DNA from: Cerioporus squamosus
Taxonomy: Eukaryota > Basidiomycota > Agaricomycetes > Polyporales > Polyporaceae
Length of the DNA stretch: 64,000 bases
Direction: 5' to 3'
NCBI GenBank assembly: GCA_022592435.1
Contig: JABYQS010000077.1
Span: forward strand, 110,318-174,317
The position numbers were made by a program, and so were the translations under genes. How positions within the stretch are numbered: position 1 is the stretch's first letter; each line of letters begins with the position of its first letter. This document shows positions 22,735-33,840 of this stretch, piece by piece. A model generated the notes under the pieces. That model ran no database searches. It was not told the DNA's origin and was given only the letters and a program-made list of their open reading frames with translations.

Positions 22735-24691
22735 GTATTCTTTCACAGCAGGCATGTAGTACTGTACTGTGTACCTGCGATTGATTCAGACAATTCTGAC
22801 CAGCTCTCCACACATCCGCCAGGTACGTCGCTTTGGATTAGATCTGCGTTAGACCGCAACTTGTATAATGCATGCATTTCCCGGTGATAAATTGACTCGA
22901 GTGTGCCACCCTGGCAGGCTGCTGACAGGAGTCCGTGCCAGTGAATTTATTGAGGGAAAGTCCGGGACTGAGTTCGCCCGATAGCACTCAATAGCACCTC
23001 ACCAGATGCACCCGGCTTCCATAACTGATAGCGGCTGACTTCTTATATTATGGCTTCTTGCTTCGATGTCCTTCCCCCGGCGGCCATTGCGATCAATGGC
23101 TCTCAAGTTTCACCCGTAGTCTCAGTCGCGGCTCTATGACCTGACCTATCTTCAGTGGGTCTTCAAAGGCTTTCCACCCAGACGACATAGAGATGCTCTG
23201 CAGCGCGAAGTTCTAAGCAATGTATGAGCTTGCTGCCTGGATAAATCCAAAGGTGAGCCTATTTTGAGCCCGGTCACCGTGCGTATTTCTCTGTTGGCAA
23301 CCGCCGCCGGCTTCTGCCAGTGTCCGATCCAGGGTCCATGCTTCGATTACTAGATCCTTGACATAGCTCGCTGGCTTCTCCCCTTGAGGCTCATCCATAC
23401 CCCTGTAGCTCTCTCCCATATAGACACACTACATGGTAGGGGTGAACTTGGCTCACTGTTGAGCATACAAGCTGATGGCCCGGACATGCAGATGGTCAGT
23501 GATTTGGGCGTGCCGCTGCTGTGAAAAGACGGAGTTACGTGTCTTCTGTAGCTTCTGCCGCAGGGTCTGATTTACAAACGGCATTGTCTAAACCCTTCCC
23601 ACGTCAAGATGTCCGTGCATTCTTCATCATCGTGCGCTGCTTGTTCGGATTCTGATTGTGCACTCCAGTTGCAGCCTTCTGCAAGTTCTCCTAAGCGGCA
23701 GACCTCCAACAATACCTCAAAGTCAAGCAATGATTCATGAATGAACAAATATCTTCATACATATGTGTGCATAGTGAACAGATAGGACATCGAGAGGACT
23801 CGAAAGTGTGCTAAGGTTCCGTGCGAGGAAGCATGCCGAATGCTTCGCTCAGTACTTCGCTTACGAAGTGCTTCTCGAGGCGCTGCGGAAGATTTGGAAC
23901 CGGCCGGAGCCTTCCGCAGTCCGAGGTTCAGCGATGTATGCTCGGGAGTTCTTTCCTACTTTCACTATCCCCCGCCGTACGTGTTGCACGACCGCCCAGC
24001 CGACTTCAACGCGCTGCCATTAAACAGAGCTTGCCAGCGTTGCGCAAAGAATCCCTGAGCAGCAAAGTCACGCTGTGCGTTGCAGGGAACACACTTCGTC
24101 TTGACTGACACGTCAGCGGGTATAGAAGAGGCGGTCTTGGACAAGAGGCCACAAAGAGCTGCTCTTCATGGTCTCTTGTCCCCAAGGTGCGGCCTGAGCA
24201 TGTCGAAGCTGAAACGATAACTCACCGTGACTATGCTGTACAGATCTCCAGACAGAATCTGCAAGCGGTGAATGGCAAACCAGCAAGATCTCTGGGGAGT
24301 TTGCAGTCCGATGTGCGGTTCGCAGGACTCCGCACGCATATCTGAGCTCCCAGAGGCAGTCAGCAAAGGCATGTCGCATGATAACCAAGCAGATCAGAGC
24401 GGAACTCACGCCAGATCACAGTCCCGAGTGGATGCGTGCTCGAGGAGGGCGGGGCCAGACATGGGCGAGAAGACTTGCAGCGCGGCCGCCGCCGCCATAG
24501 TATGGTTATAGGTACGTACCTCGCGATTCGTTCCGTGTATGCCTTCCAGCAGTCACCTAGCAGCAGCGCACACCGAGAAGAGGTCGCACGCCCAGTCAGA
24601 GGTCGCACAAGAGGAGTCAGATACGTGTTCGAGACTAGAGAGAGCAAGCTGGTGAGAGCGCACTGGCGGCCGGTGGCAGTGGTGGAGGAGG
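22735..24691. other. Module U interior, no gene recognised
   Basis: Sequence of moderate GC content. On the minus strand around 24110-24000 the two copies share a frame reading CNAQRDFAAQGFF, kept with few changes in copy B (38530-38410), but it joins no recognisable domain. Otherwise nothing can be supported. Confidence 0.4.
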
Positions 24692-27600
24692 AGGAGGAGG
24701 TAATATTTCGGTAGCGAGATAAGGTACAGGCGTCTACTACCGCGAAATCTACTTACATGGCGTCCCCGTAGGAGAGTCATCGCGGCTCATCCTGTTGTAA
24801 TCATACATAAGGGAGCAGGTACAGTATTGTGCCGAGCAGCCCCACCTACGACAGGAAAGGCTCCTACATCCCAGATACTAGTCCTCTAGTCTGAGCACAA
24901 GCCACAACAAAGTCCAAATCAGCCCCCACGGGTTACCATCCTGTAGCACTCCGCATCACAATAACAAAAGTTCTACGGTACCGTAGAAGAGCAGTAGGTC
25001 TCCAGATCACGGAGAACTAGCACAGGTGTACTCTCACAGAGGAGGAAGACAGCGTGAATGTACTCCGCACATGGTCGCAGGAGGACATCCGAATGTAGGA
25101 TAAAGTCCAGCAGCTTCCAGCCACCCCATTGCCGACGCACTCTCGCGAACACGGCAGAGAGCCTATCCGCCGTGGAGAAGAACTGTGTTCGAAGTGCGCT
25201 GATAGCAGCATTGGGGCAGTAGAGTAAAACGTGTGGTTCATCCTCGATGGAACCGCGACGTCGGCAGAAGCGACAGGCGCGCCACCTGTGAGGTACTACG
25301 TCAGCTTCAGGTAGGCGGCGAAGCACCTCGATCGCGAGTGGGTGCTCAGAGCACATGAGCCGCACCAGAGTGTTCCGCAGCCGAGCATTGGACAGCGAGA
25401 GGTACGCGCGAAGTGCGCACAACTCGGACAGGGACGAGGGTGGCTTCGAGCGATAGCACAACCTGGCTTGGAAACCCGGCAGACGAGCCGCGGAGCGCAT
25501 TGTGGTCGTGAAGAACTCGAAGAGGGAGTGTTGCAGGTCGGTCAAGCACAGGCGCACCCTGTCTGTCTCGGGGTAGGCGTTGAGTGGGAGCGTGTATACT
25601 GGCACCGGCAGCGACGCAAGAGCATGGTAGAGGTCAGACCACCACGAAGACGCTGGACCGCCAGCTGCCGGGGAACGGGTAGCGAGGGCATAGCCGTCTC
25701 GAAACGCCGCAGCAAGATGTGTCGGGCCATCGGTGAGGATGTAGAGCAGGTAACGCAGGGCGAGGGCGAGCCGCCGATATCGCAAGGGCCAGAGGCCCGT
25801 ATCAATGTACAGTGGCGCAATCTGACACTGCGTACCCAGAGACAGGACCCGACGGAGGAACGCCAACTCGACCTGCTCCAGCGGGCGGAGGGCAAGCGGC
25901 TGGACATCGAGGACGATTTCACATCCGAATGTCAGATGTGGTTCGACCAGGGACGGTACATGCGGAGCGCGATGGGCGGGTGCAGGGGGCCGATGTATTG
26001 TTGCAGAGCCAGAGCCCCATTCGCCACCTTCCGCGCCGATTTCTCCTTCGCAACGTAGTGGAGTTTGAAAATATTGCGCGCCGATGAAGTCACCGTCACG
26101 CCGGTGTAGACCGCCGTTTCGACCCAGGCCAGCGGTCGCCGCTGTAGGGTGAGAACAGGTGGAGGGGACGGCACAGGGCCAAAGAGCGCCGCAAAGGTCT
26201 TGGGGACGCTCGGCGTGAGGGAATTGTCACCGCAGTACACTTCAAAGTAATCGAGCTTCGCCTGGGCTGCACGTGTTGCTGTGGAAGCCAGCATAGCGTC
26301 GTCAGCAAGCCACTGGTGGGAGACGACGGCGCCATCGAGGGCGATGTCGTCGGGATCGGGCGGCAGCTCGAAGTCCGAGATGAATAGAAGCCAGAGAATC
26401 GGCGATGCGGGGTCGCCGATGAGGATTCCAGCTGCCGCCGAGAAAGCATCCTCACTGGTCCGGCCTTGGAAGCGCACGACGTAGGACAAGTGCGAGTAGA
26501 GCATGCGGAGCCAGTCAATGAGAGGCCCATTTGCTCCCCAGCGAGCGAGCTTGGCCCACAGAGTGTGCTGATCGACTGACGGGAAGGCGTTCTTGAGATC
26601 CAAGAAGACCACGATCAAGGACCGGCCGAGCACACGTGCCTTCTCGATCAGAGCCCGTAGCACGAACGCGGGGTTCTGGGTGCGATGGTGCTTGCGGAAG
26701 CCGCTCTGGTTGGGAGGGATCCGACCAGAGGTTTCCGCCCAGGCACGGAGCCGCCGTTCAATGAGAAGGGTGAGAGTCTTGAGTGCACAGCTCTCGAGCC
26801 CTATTGTGCGGAAGTGTTCGGGGAGGTTCCCCGGCTTGCGCGGTTTCTTCACTGCCGCGACAGTTGCACTCAGCCACTGTCGGGGTGCCGTGCAAGTGTC
26901 GATGCACTGCTGGAAGAGAGAGGCAAGCTCCTCCGAGGGACAGTCGAGGACGGCCCGGTAGTCAAGGCCATCAGGGCCCCGAGCGGACTGCATGTTGTGG
27001 GTGCGGATGTGCTGCTTCACATCGTCGAGTTCCGCCACGGTGACGGCGCCGAAAAGTAACGCTCGGGCGTGGTGTCAACAGTGCAGCGGGGGAGTGAACG
27101 AGTAGTGATCCGATTGAGGGCGCGTTCCAGCTCGTTGAAAGACTGCGGGAGCTCCGCGGGAGGATTCATCCGCATCGCGAAGTCGGCCTGCAGTTCAGAC
27201 AGAGTCACCTTAGCCGGCCGCAGTTTGTCGCAGGTGAAAGCGCGGAACGCAGGCCAGAACGAGGCTTCTGTTGGAGCAAATAGGACGCTGCGTAAGTTCG
27301 TGCGCCGTATAGCATGGACCCCGGCAGGGAGCTCGAGCAGCGAGTCCGGGAGGAGGTCATCTAGCTGAGCACGCTCAGCAGGGGACTCGTCTGCGAGTAC
27401 AGCCCGGGCATGTTGCGAGATGCGCGGGAGCGGGGTGTACACCTTTGAGCAGGTGAGATAGCACGGATCGTCCGCTGTCGGGGCCGCCGGCCAGTGTGGA
27501 GGAGGCTGGACGCCAGGCACGGTCACGTCGGTACTCGCCACCTGTGTAAGGGCCTGGTCCGCGAGCTGGCGGGCAAACTGGAGGTACGGAGTCGTTGCCT

Positions 27601-27790
27601 GCAGCACCGGATCAATGAGGTAGAATGCAACAGGGGCGGGACGGGCATGGAGGAGTCGGGCCAGTTGCTCGAGCAGGTCTCCATGTTGGCACGTCCAGCG
27701 TTGTGCGGCATGCTCGAGCGCCCAGTGACAGACTGCGTGGGGAAGGAAGCGATCCGTAGACCAAATGCGCAGTGACCGGGTGGGATCCGC
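24692..27790 (-). mobile_element. 5'-truncated, decayed LINE (non-LTR retrotransposon)
   Basis: Present in U copy A and absent from copy B, where the flanks are continuous (...ggcagtggtggcgtg... near 39120). On the minus strand it holds reverse transcriptase and a Cys-rich C-terminal region, then ends in a (TCC)n tail at 24692-24706, as expected for a LINE 3' end. The repeated GTGG at both borders is compatible with a very short target duplication. The 5' part, including the endonuclease, is missing. Confidence 0.88.
24973..27787 (-). pseudogene. LINE reverse transcriptase ORF, broken by frame changes
   Basis: Three overlapping frames on the minus strand form one decayed ORF. 27787-27017 is the linker region before the polymerase. 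27038-25932 holds the reverse transcriptase, with RGPDGLDYRAVL, the motif A-like VFLDLKNAFPSVDQ, the motif B-like GILIGDPASPILW and the motif C-like WLADDAML, where the usual Phe/Tyr-Ala-Asp-Asp is Leu-Ala-Asp-Asp. 25930-24973 carries the C-terminal zinc-knuckle-like CRFCRRRGSIEDEPHVLLYC. Frame changes are needed near 27040 and 25935. The Asp pairs are kept, so decay is recent. Family placement within non-LTR elements is not attempted. Confidence 0.85.
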
Positions 27791-28718
27791 AGTGGCGTGT
27801 GCGTCTGCAAGCGCGCGACTTGTCCGGCGTCGCACGTCGCAACTTCGACTTCGATGTGCGACGACTTACCTTGCTCAGCAGTGACCACAGCACGCCAGCC
27901 CCTCGATCAAGAGCGCGTATAACGAGCAAGATCCCAGTACAGAAGCCTGAAGACATCGCCCTCCGTCCGGGAGCCTCAGACAGCAGGTATGGGTCAGCAC
28001 GCACACCGTTCCGACAGAGTTGAAAGCCGCTAAGATTGCAGGCAATCTCGTAGCTCCTCGTCGTGCTACACTCACCTGCCAGTTGCTCAAGAGCGCAGAA
28101 GCCGATGCCGACGTCGAAACCTAGCAGAGGAGTCAAGAGTGAGTGCCGGCAGCGGCTTGTAGAGCGGAAGGACTGCGGGTTGCAACGACCAGGCTGCCAG
28201 AATAACGGTGCGTTCGTACCTTCTCCGTCGTACCAGAACCGTCGACTAACCTTATTATGATTCGCTCACCTATTGCATGCGATTCAACGACACCTGCTCC
28301 AAGCGTGGTAGCACGACATGGCTATCTTGCATACTATCTGCGCTCGCAATTGCGACAGCCGCGTCGAGGCAGCATGCTGGCGGGGAGCGACGAAGGGTGG
28401 ACGCTGGGGACGGCGTGGCGGCGTGATGGAGGCGGTCGAAGACAGAGAAGCGGCGCCGTCGCAAGGCTTCAACGTCTTGACCACCCACCGTTGGTAGGCG
28501 CCCGTTCCGAATACGGCTGACAGACAAGTTTGGGACACATCTTGCGTCTGCACTACTAGCTGCACGGTTCCCGGTACGTCTCTGATCTTGTTCTGCTTGT
28601 TCTTCTAGCTCTTTATGCTCATTGTCTGTCCTACAGTCGACATAAGGCAATCGCACTGCTCTGTCCGCCACAGTCCAGCGCGACCGGCGCATTTCAAGTT
28701 GTACGACCACATCACTTG
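27791..28718. other. Module U interior right of LINE, no gene recognised
   Basis: Nearly identical, without indels, to copy B from about 39125. ORFs on both strands have no recognisable motif. A short GT-AG interval at 28574-28608 is too short to be a secure intron. Confidence 0.4.
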
Positions 28719-29611
28719 GTGAGCATGTATGATCACTGCATAGATATAAACGATGCTGACCTTGTCCCAGCAGGTCTTCATGTGCCTGTGCCTAGCGCAA
28801 GCCGGCCGACAGGCTCGGATCTCGAGCCAGCTAATGTGGTATGTCCCCGCTGTGACGCTTTGCATTTTATGCGGCACTGTCACTCACAGTCTCACTCACA
28901 AGGCAAGCGACTGAGCTCGAAGCGGCCGCGGCCGCGATGCCCTTCTCGCGTCTATTAGCGATGCCGGCACCTTTGATGTCACAATCCAGAAAGTGAGTAC
29001 TTCTCGCGCGTCTCTATTGCCTCTTCCGGGAGCGAACCGCGTCCATTTCGACGGCGGCAGTGTACTGAGACTTTTTCTTGTCTGGCAGGTACTCCAGAAG
29101 ATCCCGGCAGCCATCGTCTTCAGCACGCAGACACCGCAAGGCACGCACGCCACGAGACAGCGGTTCCGCTGCCGTTCCTGGCTGTGTTCTCGACACTTGC
29201 CTTCTCAACTCTCCCGGCAGACACGCGAGAAGCCTCTGGCGGCGACGTTCACAGCAGACCACCTGCAGACGGCGACCGGCTGGGCAAGCTGGCGGTCGTC
29301 GCGCTGTCCTGACAGACAGCCAGGTAAGTACGCGCAGCAGATCGTGCATACCGAGCCGTAAATCGCTGATTATCCGTTTGCGCAGATTCTTCCGGCATGG
29401 CGCTGGAGACATCTTGGACTACCGGCACGTCTGTCGAGGGAATTCTCCTGTTCGGAGGGCGCAGCGGCCGCAACTAACCGCGTGTTCGTCTGCAGCGGCG
29501 CGTGTGCGAGACCTCGAGACGGCGCGGGACTCGTTCGGGGATTGTGCAGTAGGTGCACACCCTGGAGACGGCTTCCAGGCTCGACACGGACGCTCGGAGG
29601 GGCGTCTCTAG
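28719..29611 (+). other. Candidate spliced transcription unit of unknown function, copy A
   Basis: Four intron-like intervals lie in series on the plus strand: 28719-28773 (GTGAGC, branch-like CTGAC, CAGCAG), 28839-28889 (GTATGT...CACAG), 28993-29087 (GTGAGT, a pyrimidine tract, GGCAG) and 29324-29385 (GTAAGT, GCTGAT, GCAG). Joining the last three exons leaves one open frame that includes ISDAGTFDVTIQK and VLQKIPAAIVFSTQTP and ends at a stop near 29611. I recognise no family; the later part is Arg-rich and may be spurious. The same arrangement, with few substitutions, is at 40052-40944. Confidence 0.3.
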
Positions 29612-30200
29612 CCGGGACGCACTGGGACTCGGAGTCCGAATGCTGTCCGCAGAGAAAACGGACGCACTTCTCCGAGTCAGAGAGGCGGACAGGTCGGAGG
29701 GCAGGAGAAGCGGAGGCGGGCTGGCGGTGTCGAGTACTTGATGTGGATGTGTAGAGTACTGCGCAATTGAGAGACTCTGATTTCCGGGAACCTGCCACTG
29801 GCCTGAGACTGGAGAGTGCGACTCGGACAGTCGGACCCGGCGAACGCCTACTAGCCTCCGCTGCGGACGACGACAGGGCCCGGACGCCCGAGAAGCGGCG
29901 GAATACGACAAACGCACGGGCTGTCCAGACATACGGGGGGCCAGAAAAAATATATTCGCGGGGCGAGCATGGAACGTCGCCGTTCTCGTCTGCACGACGC
30001 CGCACGCACACCGTCCCGCGCACACTTTCTGTGCGACATACGACCCCCTGGAATACCTGTGCCTGGAATACCTACCTGTGACTCCCCAACGAACTGTTTG
30101 TTTCTCTGGCAGGGATCCGCCCGAACGGGACTAGCGCGACCCCCGCTTCTCGTCCGCCTGCGTGCACTCTGCCCTGGCCATCGCGCCGTCGTCCACTACG
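29612..30200 (+). promoter_or_regulatory. End of module U, possible promoter for downstream phosphatase module
   Basis: An isolated AT stretch, gaaaaaatatattc at 29945-29958, sits about 250 bases before module R copy B in otherwise GC-rich DNA. A small ORF from ATG at 29969 (83 codons) runs into the R exon in the wrong frame. The same AT stretch is at 41277 before R copy C. Promoter role is inference. Confidence 0.3.
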
Positions 30201-31915
30201 CCGCCCGCAGGAACCGGTGATATACGTCGCAGGCCGCCCGCACGTCCTGCGACTGGTCGACAAGCCGCTCGAGAACGTCGAGTGAGTTCTTTGTACGTCG
30301 TGGGCGGCCGTCGCAGTCCACTCATGTTCACTTTGTGTTTCAGGGCCACCGGGGTGACCACGGCGGTGGTCGAAACCATGGAGGACAACCTGAAGCGGGA
30401 TGTCATCCGTGAGGTCCGGGCGGGTGATGGCCGCATCCTGCTGCACGACGAGGTGGAGGAGCGTCCGGGTGTCTTCAAGATCATCCCGATCTGGGAGCAG
30501 GTCGAGGAGAAGGAAATCATGACTCCGCGCGACGTGTACAACCTCATGGTCCGGGAGGGCTACAAGGTCGGTCCGAGAGCTCTCTTCGGTGTCTGGATCG
30601 CGAAGATTGACTTCGCTCGATGTCTTGGCAGGTTGACTATGGCCGGGTGGCAGTGGTGCGTATTCGAACATCTCGCTGGGTCTGGACGCGTCTCCGAGTC
30701 ATCCCGTCGCTCACCGCTCGCGCAGACGGATGAACAGGCCCCGCTTCCGGGCGCGCTCTCGCAGTTGCTGATGCGCGTGCGCACAGGGCTGCAGAGCGGC
30801 GAGGCTGCGGACTTCATCTTCAACTGCCAGATGGGCCGCGGACGCACGACGAGCGGGATGGTCACCGCCTGCCTGATCGCGACGACGATGGCCCGGGAAC
30901 ACGCCGCGGAAGACAAGATCTCGGAAGAGGACCAGAACGCCAACGCCCTTGAGCACTACGATGCGATGGACGGGCCTTCCGAGGAGGAGGCGTACCTCGC
31001 AGGTATGTTGTTGTCTGCTTGCGGACTGCATGTGCTCGAAAGGTGAAACCGGCCGCTGACGGAGTGCGTGCAGGAGAGTACAAAGTGATCCTGCAGCTCG
31101 TCAGCGTGCTGTCGCATGGGAAGCTGGCGAAGCGGCTGACCGACCGGGCGATCGACCAGATGCAGGATGTCCAGAACCTGCGCAAGGCGATATACGAGTG
31201 CGTGTCCCGGCGGCGACTGAGACAGGAACACTGACCGCCCCTCTCCCCCTCTTCCCTCCCCTTGGCGCGACGCAGCTACAAACTGAAGGTCGAGGCGTGC
31301 GAGAAAGGGAGCGCAAAGCAGCGGAAGCTGATGGATCTCGGCGTGAACTACTTGTATGGCGCATTCCCGGATGCGCATGGGTGATTGCTGACCTGGGGCG
31401 GTGGCCGCGGCGCTGCGGGTTTGCAGGTACCGGTACGGCACGCTGATCGTGTTCGCGAACTACCTCGTCGAGATGCGGGAGGGCCAGTCGGAGGTGAGCT
31501 TCCCGGAGTGGCTGCAGACGCGGCGGGAGATCACGATGCTGCTGGGACGGCGGTCGCTGGACTAGAGGAGTGCGGGTGTGCTTTGCTTCTTGTACTACGA
31601 TCTGCTACATGGGTATCCTACGCCAGACTCATAGGACTTCTTCGGTGTGATAACGATGCGCGCGCCGAGGAGGACGAGCTCGAGACTGAGGAAGGGAGAC
31701 GCCAGAGGGGTGATGGGAGAGCTGGCCCACCGCCTTGGACGGTTTCTTGGTTGGCTGCTGTTGTCGCCCTCTTCGCCCTCTGAGTCTCCATCTCGCTCGA
31801 CTCGGGCCACTCCTCGCCTGCCCCGCGCGCGCACATCGTCGACGCCGTCCTCCACGACTACGCACCACGAAGCCGCCTTCTTCATCTGACACACCGCCGG
31901 CTGGCATAATTCCCT
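30201..31915 (+). repeat. Module R, copy B
   Basis: Second direct repeat of 15221-16988, starting at the same 'ccgcccgcag'. It lacks about 33 bases present in copies A and C downstream of the stop (A 16750-16782, including a gataaatat stretch). Confidence 0.95.
30211..31565 (+). pseudogene. Partial duplicate of the paladin-like gene, third domain, copy B
   Basis: Carries the last exons of the paladin-like gene from EPVIYVAGRPHVLRL to GRRSLD and the stop at 31563. The CX5R loop NCQMGRGRTT (Cys at 30825) is intact. Exons stay open; compared with copy A I see MVREGYK for MVQEGYK, MAREHAA for MAWEHAA and ISEEDQ for ISGEDQ. All introns keep GT and AG, including the donor at 31003 that is GC in copy A. 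Upstream domains are absent. An internal Met (METMEDN region, 30379) in a fair start context could yield a lone phosphatase domain. Called pseudogene because it is a 5'-less fragment, but expression is not excluded. Confidence 0.75.
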
Positions 31916-32429
31916 GCGCACTCTCCTCGCTTCCTCGCTCGCTCTCCTGCCCGCTCTCCTGCTCTGCTGCCCTCCCGCCGCTGCAGCCTGCTTGCCCTCC
32001 CCCGTCCAGTCGTCTCCTCCCTTCCCATCTGCAGCATCCCAAGTCGCCTTCCCGCTGCCCCACACGAATGCATGCGTGCAGTCCATTGCAGAGGCGAGTC
32101 CCGCCCTGATCTTCGACCCGCCACTGACGTCTGCACGCGCAGACGAAGGCGTCGATCAATCTGCAACGCGCATAGCATCCGGAGCTCAAATGTTGTGGGA
32201 CAAGGAGAGGTGAGTGCACGCCGCCTACTGCCCCCTTCCCCCCGCGTTTCCCGTGCATCTTGTGCACAAACAAGTCGTTATTTTCCATGTATGCCATACA
32301 CACCATCAAATACATGCTTTTGAACACAATTCCGCGCCGGAAGCGAGTCTCCAGCGTTCTCGGCGCTGCTTCGCGCCCGCCCGTCTCCCCGTCTCCTCGT
32401 TCAGCTACGTTCTGCCCCGCCCCGCCTCG

Positions 32430-32560
32430 TACACCCAGCCAGACCTGTGATATATATTGAGCCCAGCCTGTGCGATCGCTCAGACACCAGTCCGGCGCTG
32501 TGCGCAACTGCCAGCATCGTCGCAGCTGTCCCTAGTCACCCGTAGGTGAGTCCCCGCTTC
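32430..32560 (+). promoter_or_regulatory. Promoter-like site in module U copy B
   Basis: TATATATT at 32451-32458 followed by CCCGTAG and GTGAGT near 32545, the counterpart of 17522-17618, with one substitution between the two. Confidence 0.38.
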
Positions 32561-33600
32561 TTCCGCACACAGCTACCCCATTTCACACACTTACAGTACC
32601 CAGAAGGGCTCATTTGAACCGCAAGAAGCCCTAGATTACACCCCGCGCTTCGCTTTGGCCGCCGCCCTTGGGCGACTTATGCCGAAAAGCTCGCTTTTCT
32701 CCCGCAGGCGATGGTGCCGCCTTCCTTTTTGTCAGGCAAGTCGGCACACGTTGCACGCATGCTGTTTCAGTGCTAACGGCGCATGTAGCTTATTTCCAGC
32801 TCACAGCGCGCACAGTCGAACCGATTCCCGACCTCGAGACCGACGTTTCTGCCATGGACCGAAGAAAATCGCCCGCCGCGCGGCCGTCAGTCGCTGCAAT
32901 CGCTCGCAAGCGAGTGTCCTGCATGCGCCACGTCAGCCCGAACCAAGCCATATGCGTTTCGCCCGCGGAGACGAACTGCTCGCGTGGCTATGCCGCGATC
33001 TGTGCTGCGCAAGTGCACAGATCCGGACGACGACGATTGACGTGGTACGCACTTGGGCCCGGCGTTCGTGCCCCTCGACGCGTCGTTGCACACCGCTCTG
33101 ACATATCTGACCGCCGCAGATCGATCTGGCGTGGTCGAGAAATCCGTCCAGAGTGCCGATATCGTCGTTCTCGCACACTGTGCCACCCCCTCGCCCGGCC
33201 TGTCCTCTCCCCCCGCCGGCCCTCCACGCTTATTAATCTCCCCGCAGACCGCTAACTAGTCTATGCTAACACTCACTACAAGCCGCACAGCAGCAGCGCA
33301 CCGCCAAGCGACCGGGATGTCGCCTACCGGCGCCATGCCCTGTCCATCACCGCGCCCGCCATGTCTCCCGCCGCTCTGCTCCCCGCACGTTAAACTCTGC
33401 TCACCACCGACACCGATCATTCCGCGTCGAGAGAGCCCGCTCCCGTGCGAATTCGACGCGGTCGCGGTATTGCCAATTCCTTGCGTTTTCGCAACCGACC
33501 CCACTTCCCACCGTCGTCCCGACGCGACTACGCAAGCACGATCCGTGCGACCCTGTCAGTCATGCAGCGCCAACACTGGAGTACGTGTACGGCCGGTTTC

Positions 33601-33840
33601 CAGCCACCTGGGACGACTTCTCGAATTCGCCATCGAGGCGGGCAGGCTCGGGACCGCCCGACTCGTCCTCGCCGTCCAGCCGCCGCAGCGCCTCGAACCG
33701 CCGCGCAACCGCGTACAACGTTCGGCGGGGTCTATTACTCCGTGCTAGGAGCATCTGCAGCCGTCTGGGACGACTTCTCAGACCCGCCATGTTGGCGGGC
33801 AGGCTCGCGACGTGCCCGTCCAGTGACTCCTCGCCGCCGC
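33601..33840 (+). repeat. Tandem repeat, 157-base period, 1.5 copies (U copy B)
   Basis: Units start at 33601 and 33758. Each carries gggacgacttctc and ggcgggcaggctcg. Copy A of module U has one unit more. Confidence 0.75.

Larger units (their letters stand above)
16989..30200. repeat. Module U, copy A (13.2 kb, with LINE and MITE insertions)
   Basis: Direct repeat of 31916-41518. Without the LINE (24692-27790) and the MITE-like insert (22391-22734) it is about 9.8 kb, close to the 9.6 kb of copy B. No conserved protein domain is recognisable in either copy; many long ORFs exist but are Arg/Ser/Pro-rich frames of GC-rich DNA. Identity to copy B is patchy: 16989-17640 and 27791-30200 are nearly identical, while 17640-24690 carries many substitutions and small indels. 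The right end abuts module R copy B exactly at 'gtccactacg'. Confidence 0.9.

Noticed and set aside
16989..30200. Module U as a Helitron with captured gene fragment
   Set aside because: No Rep/helicase sequence, no TC start and no CTRR end with hairpin at the module borders.
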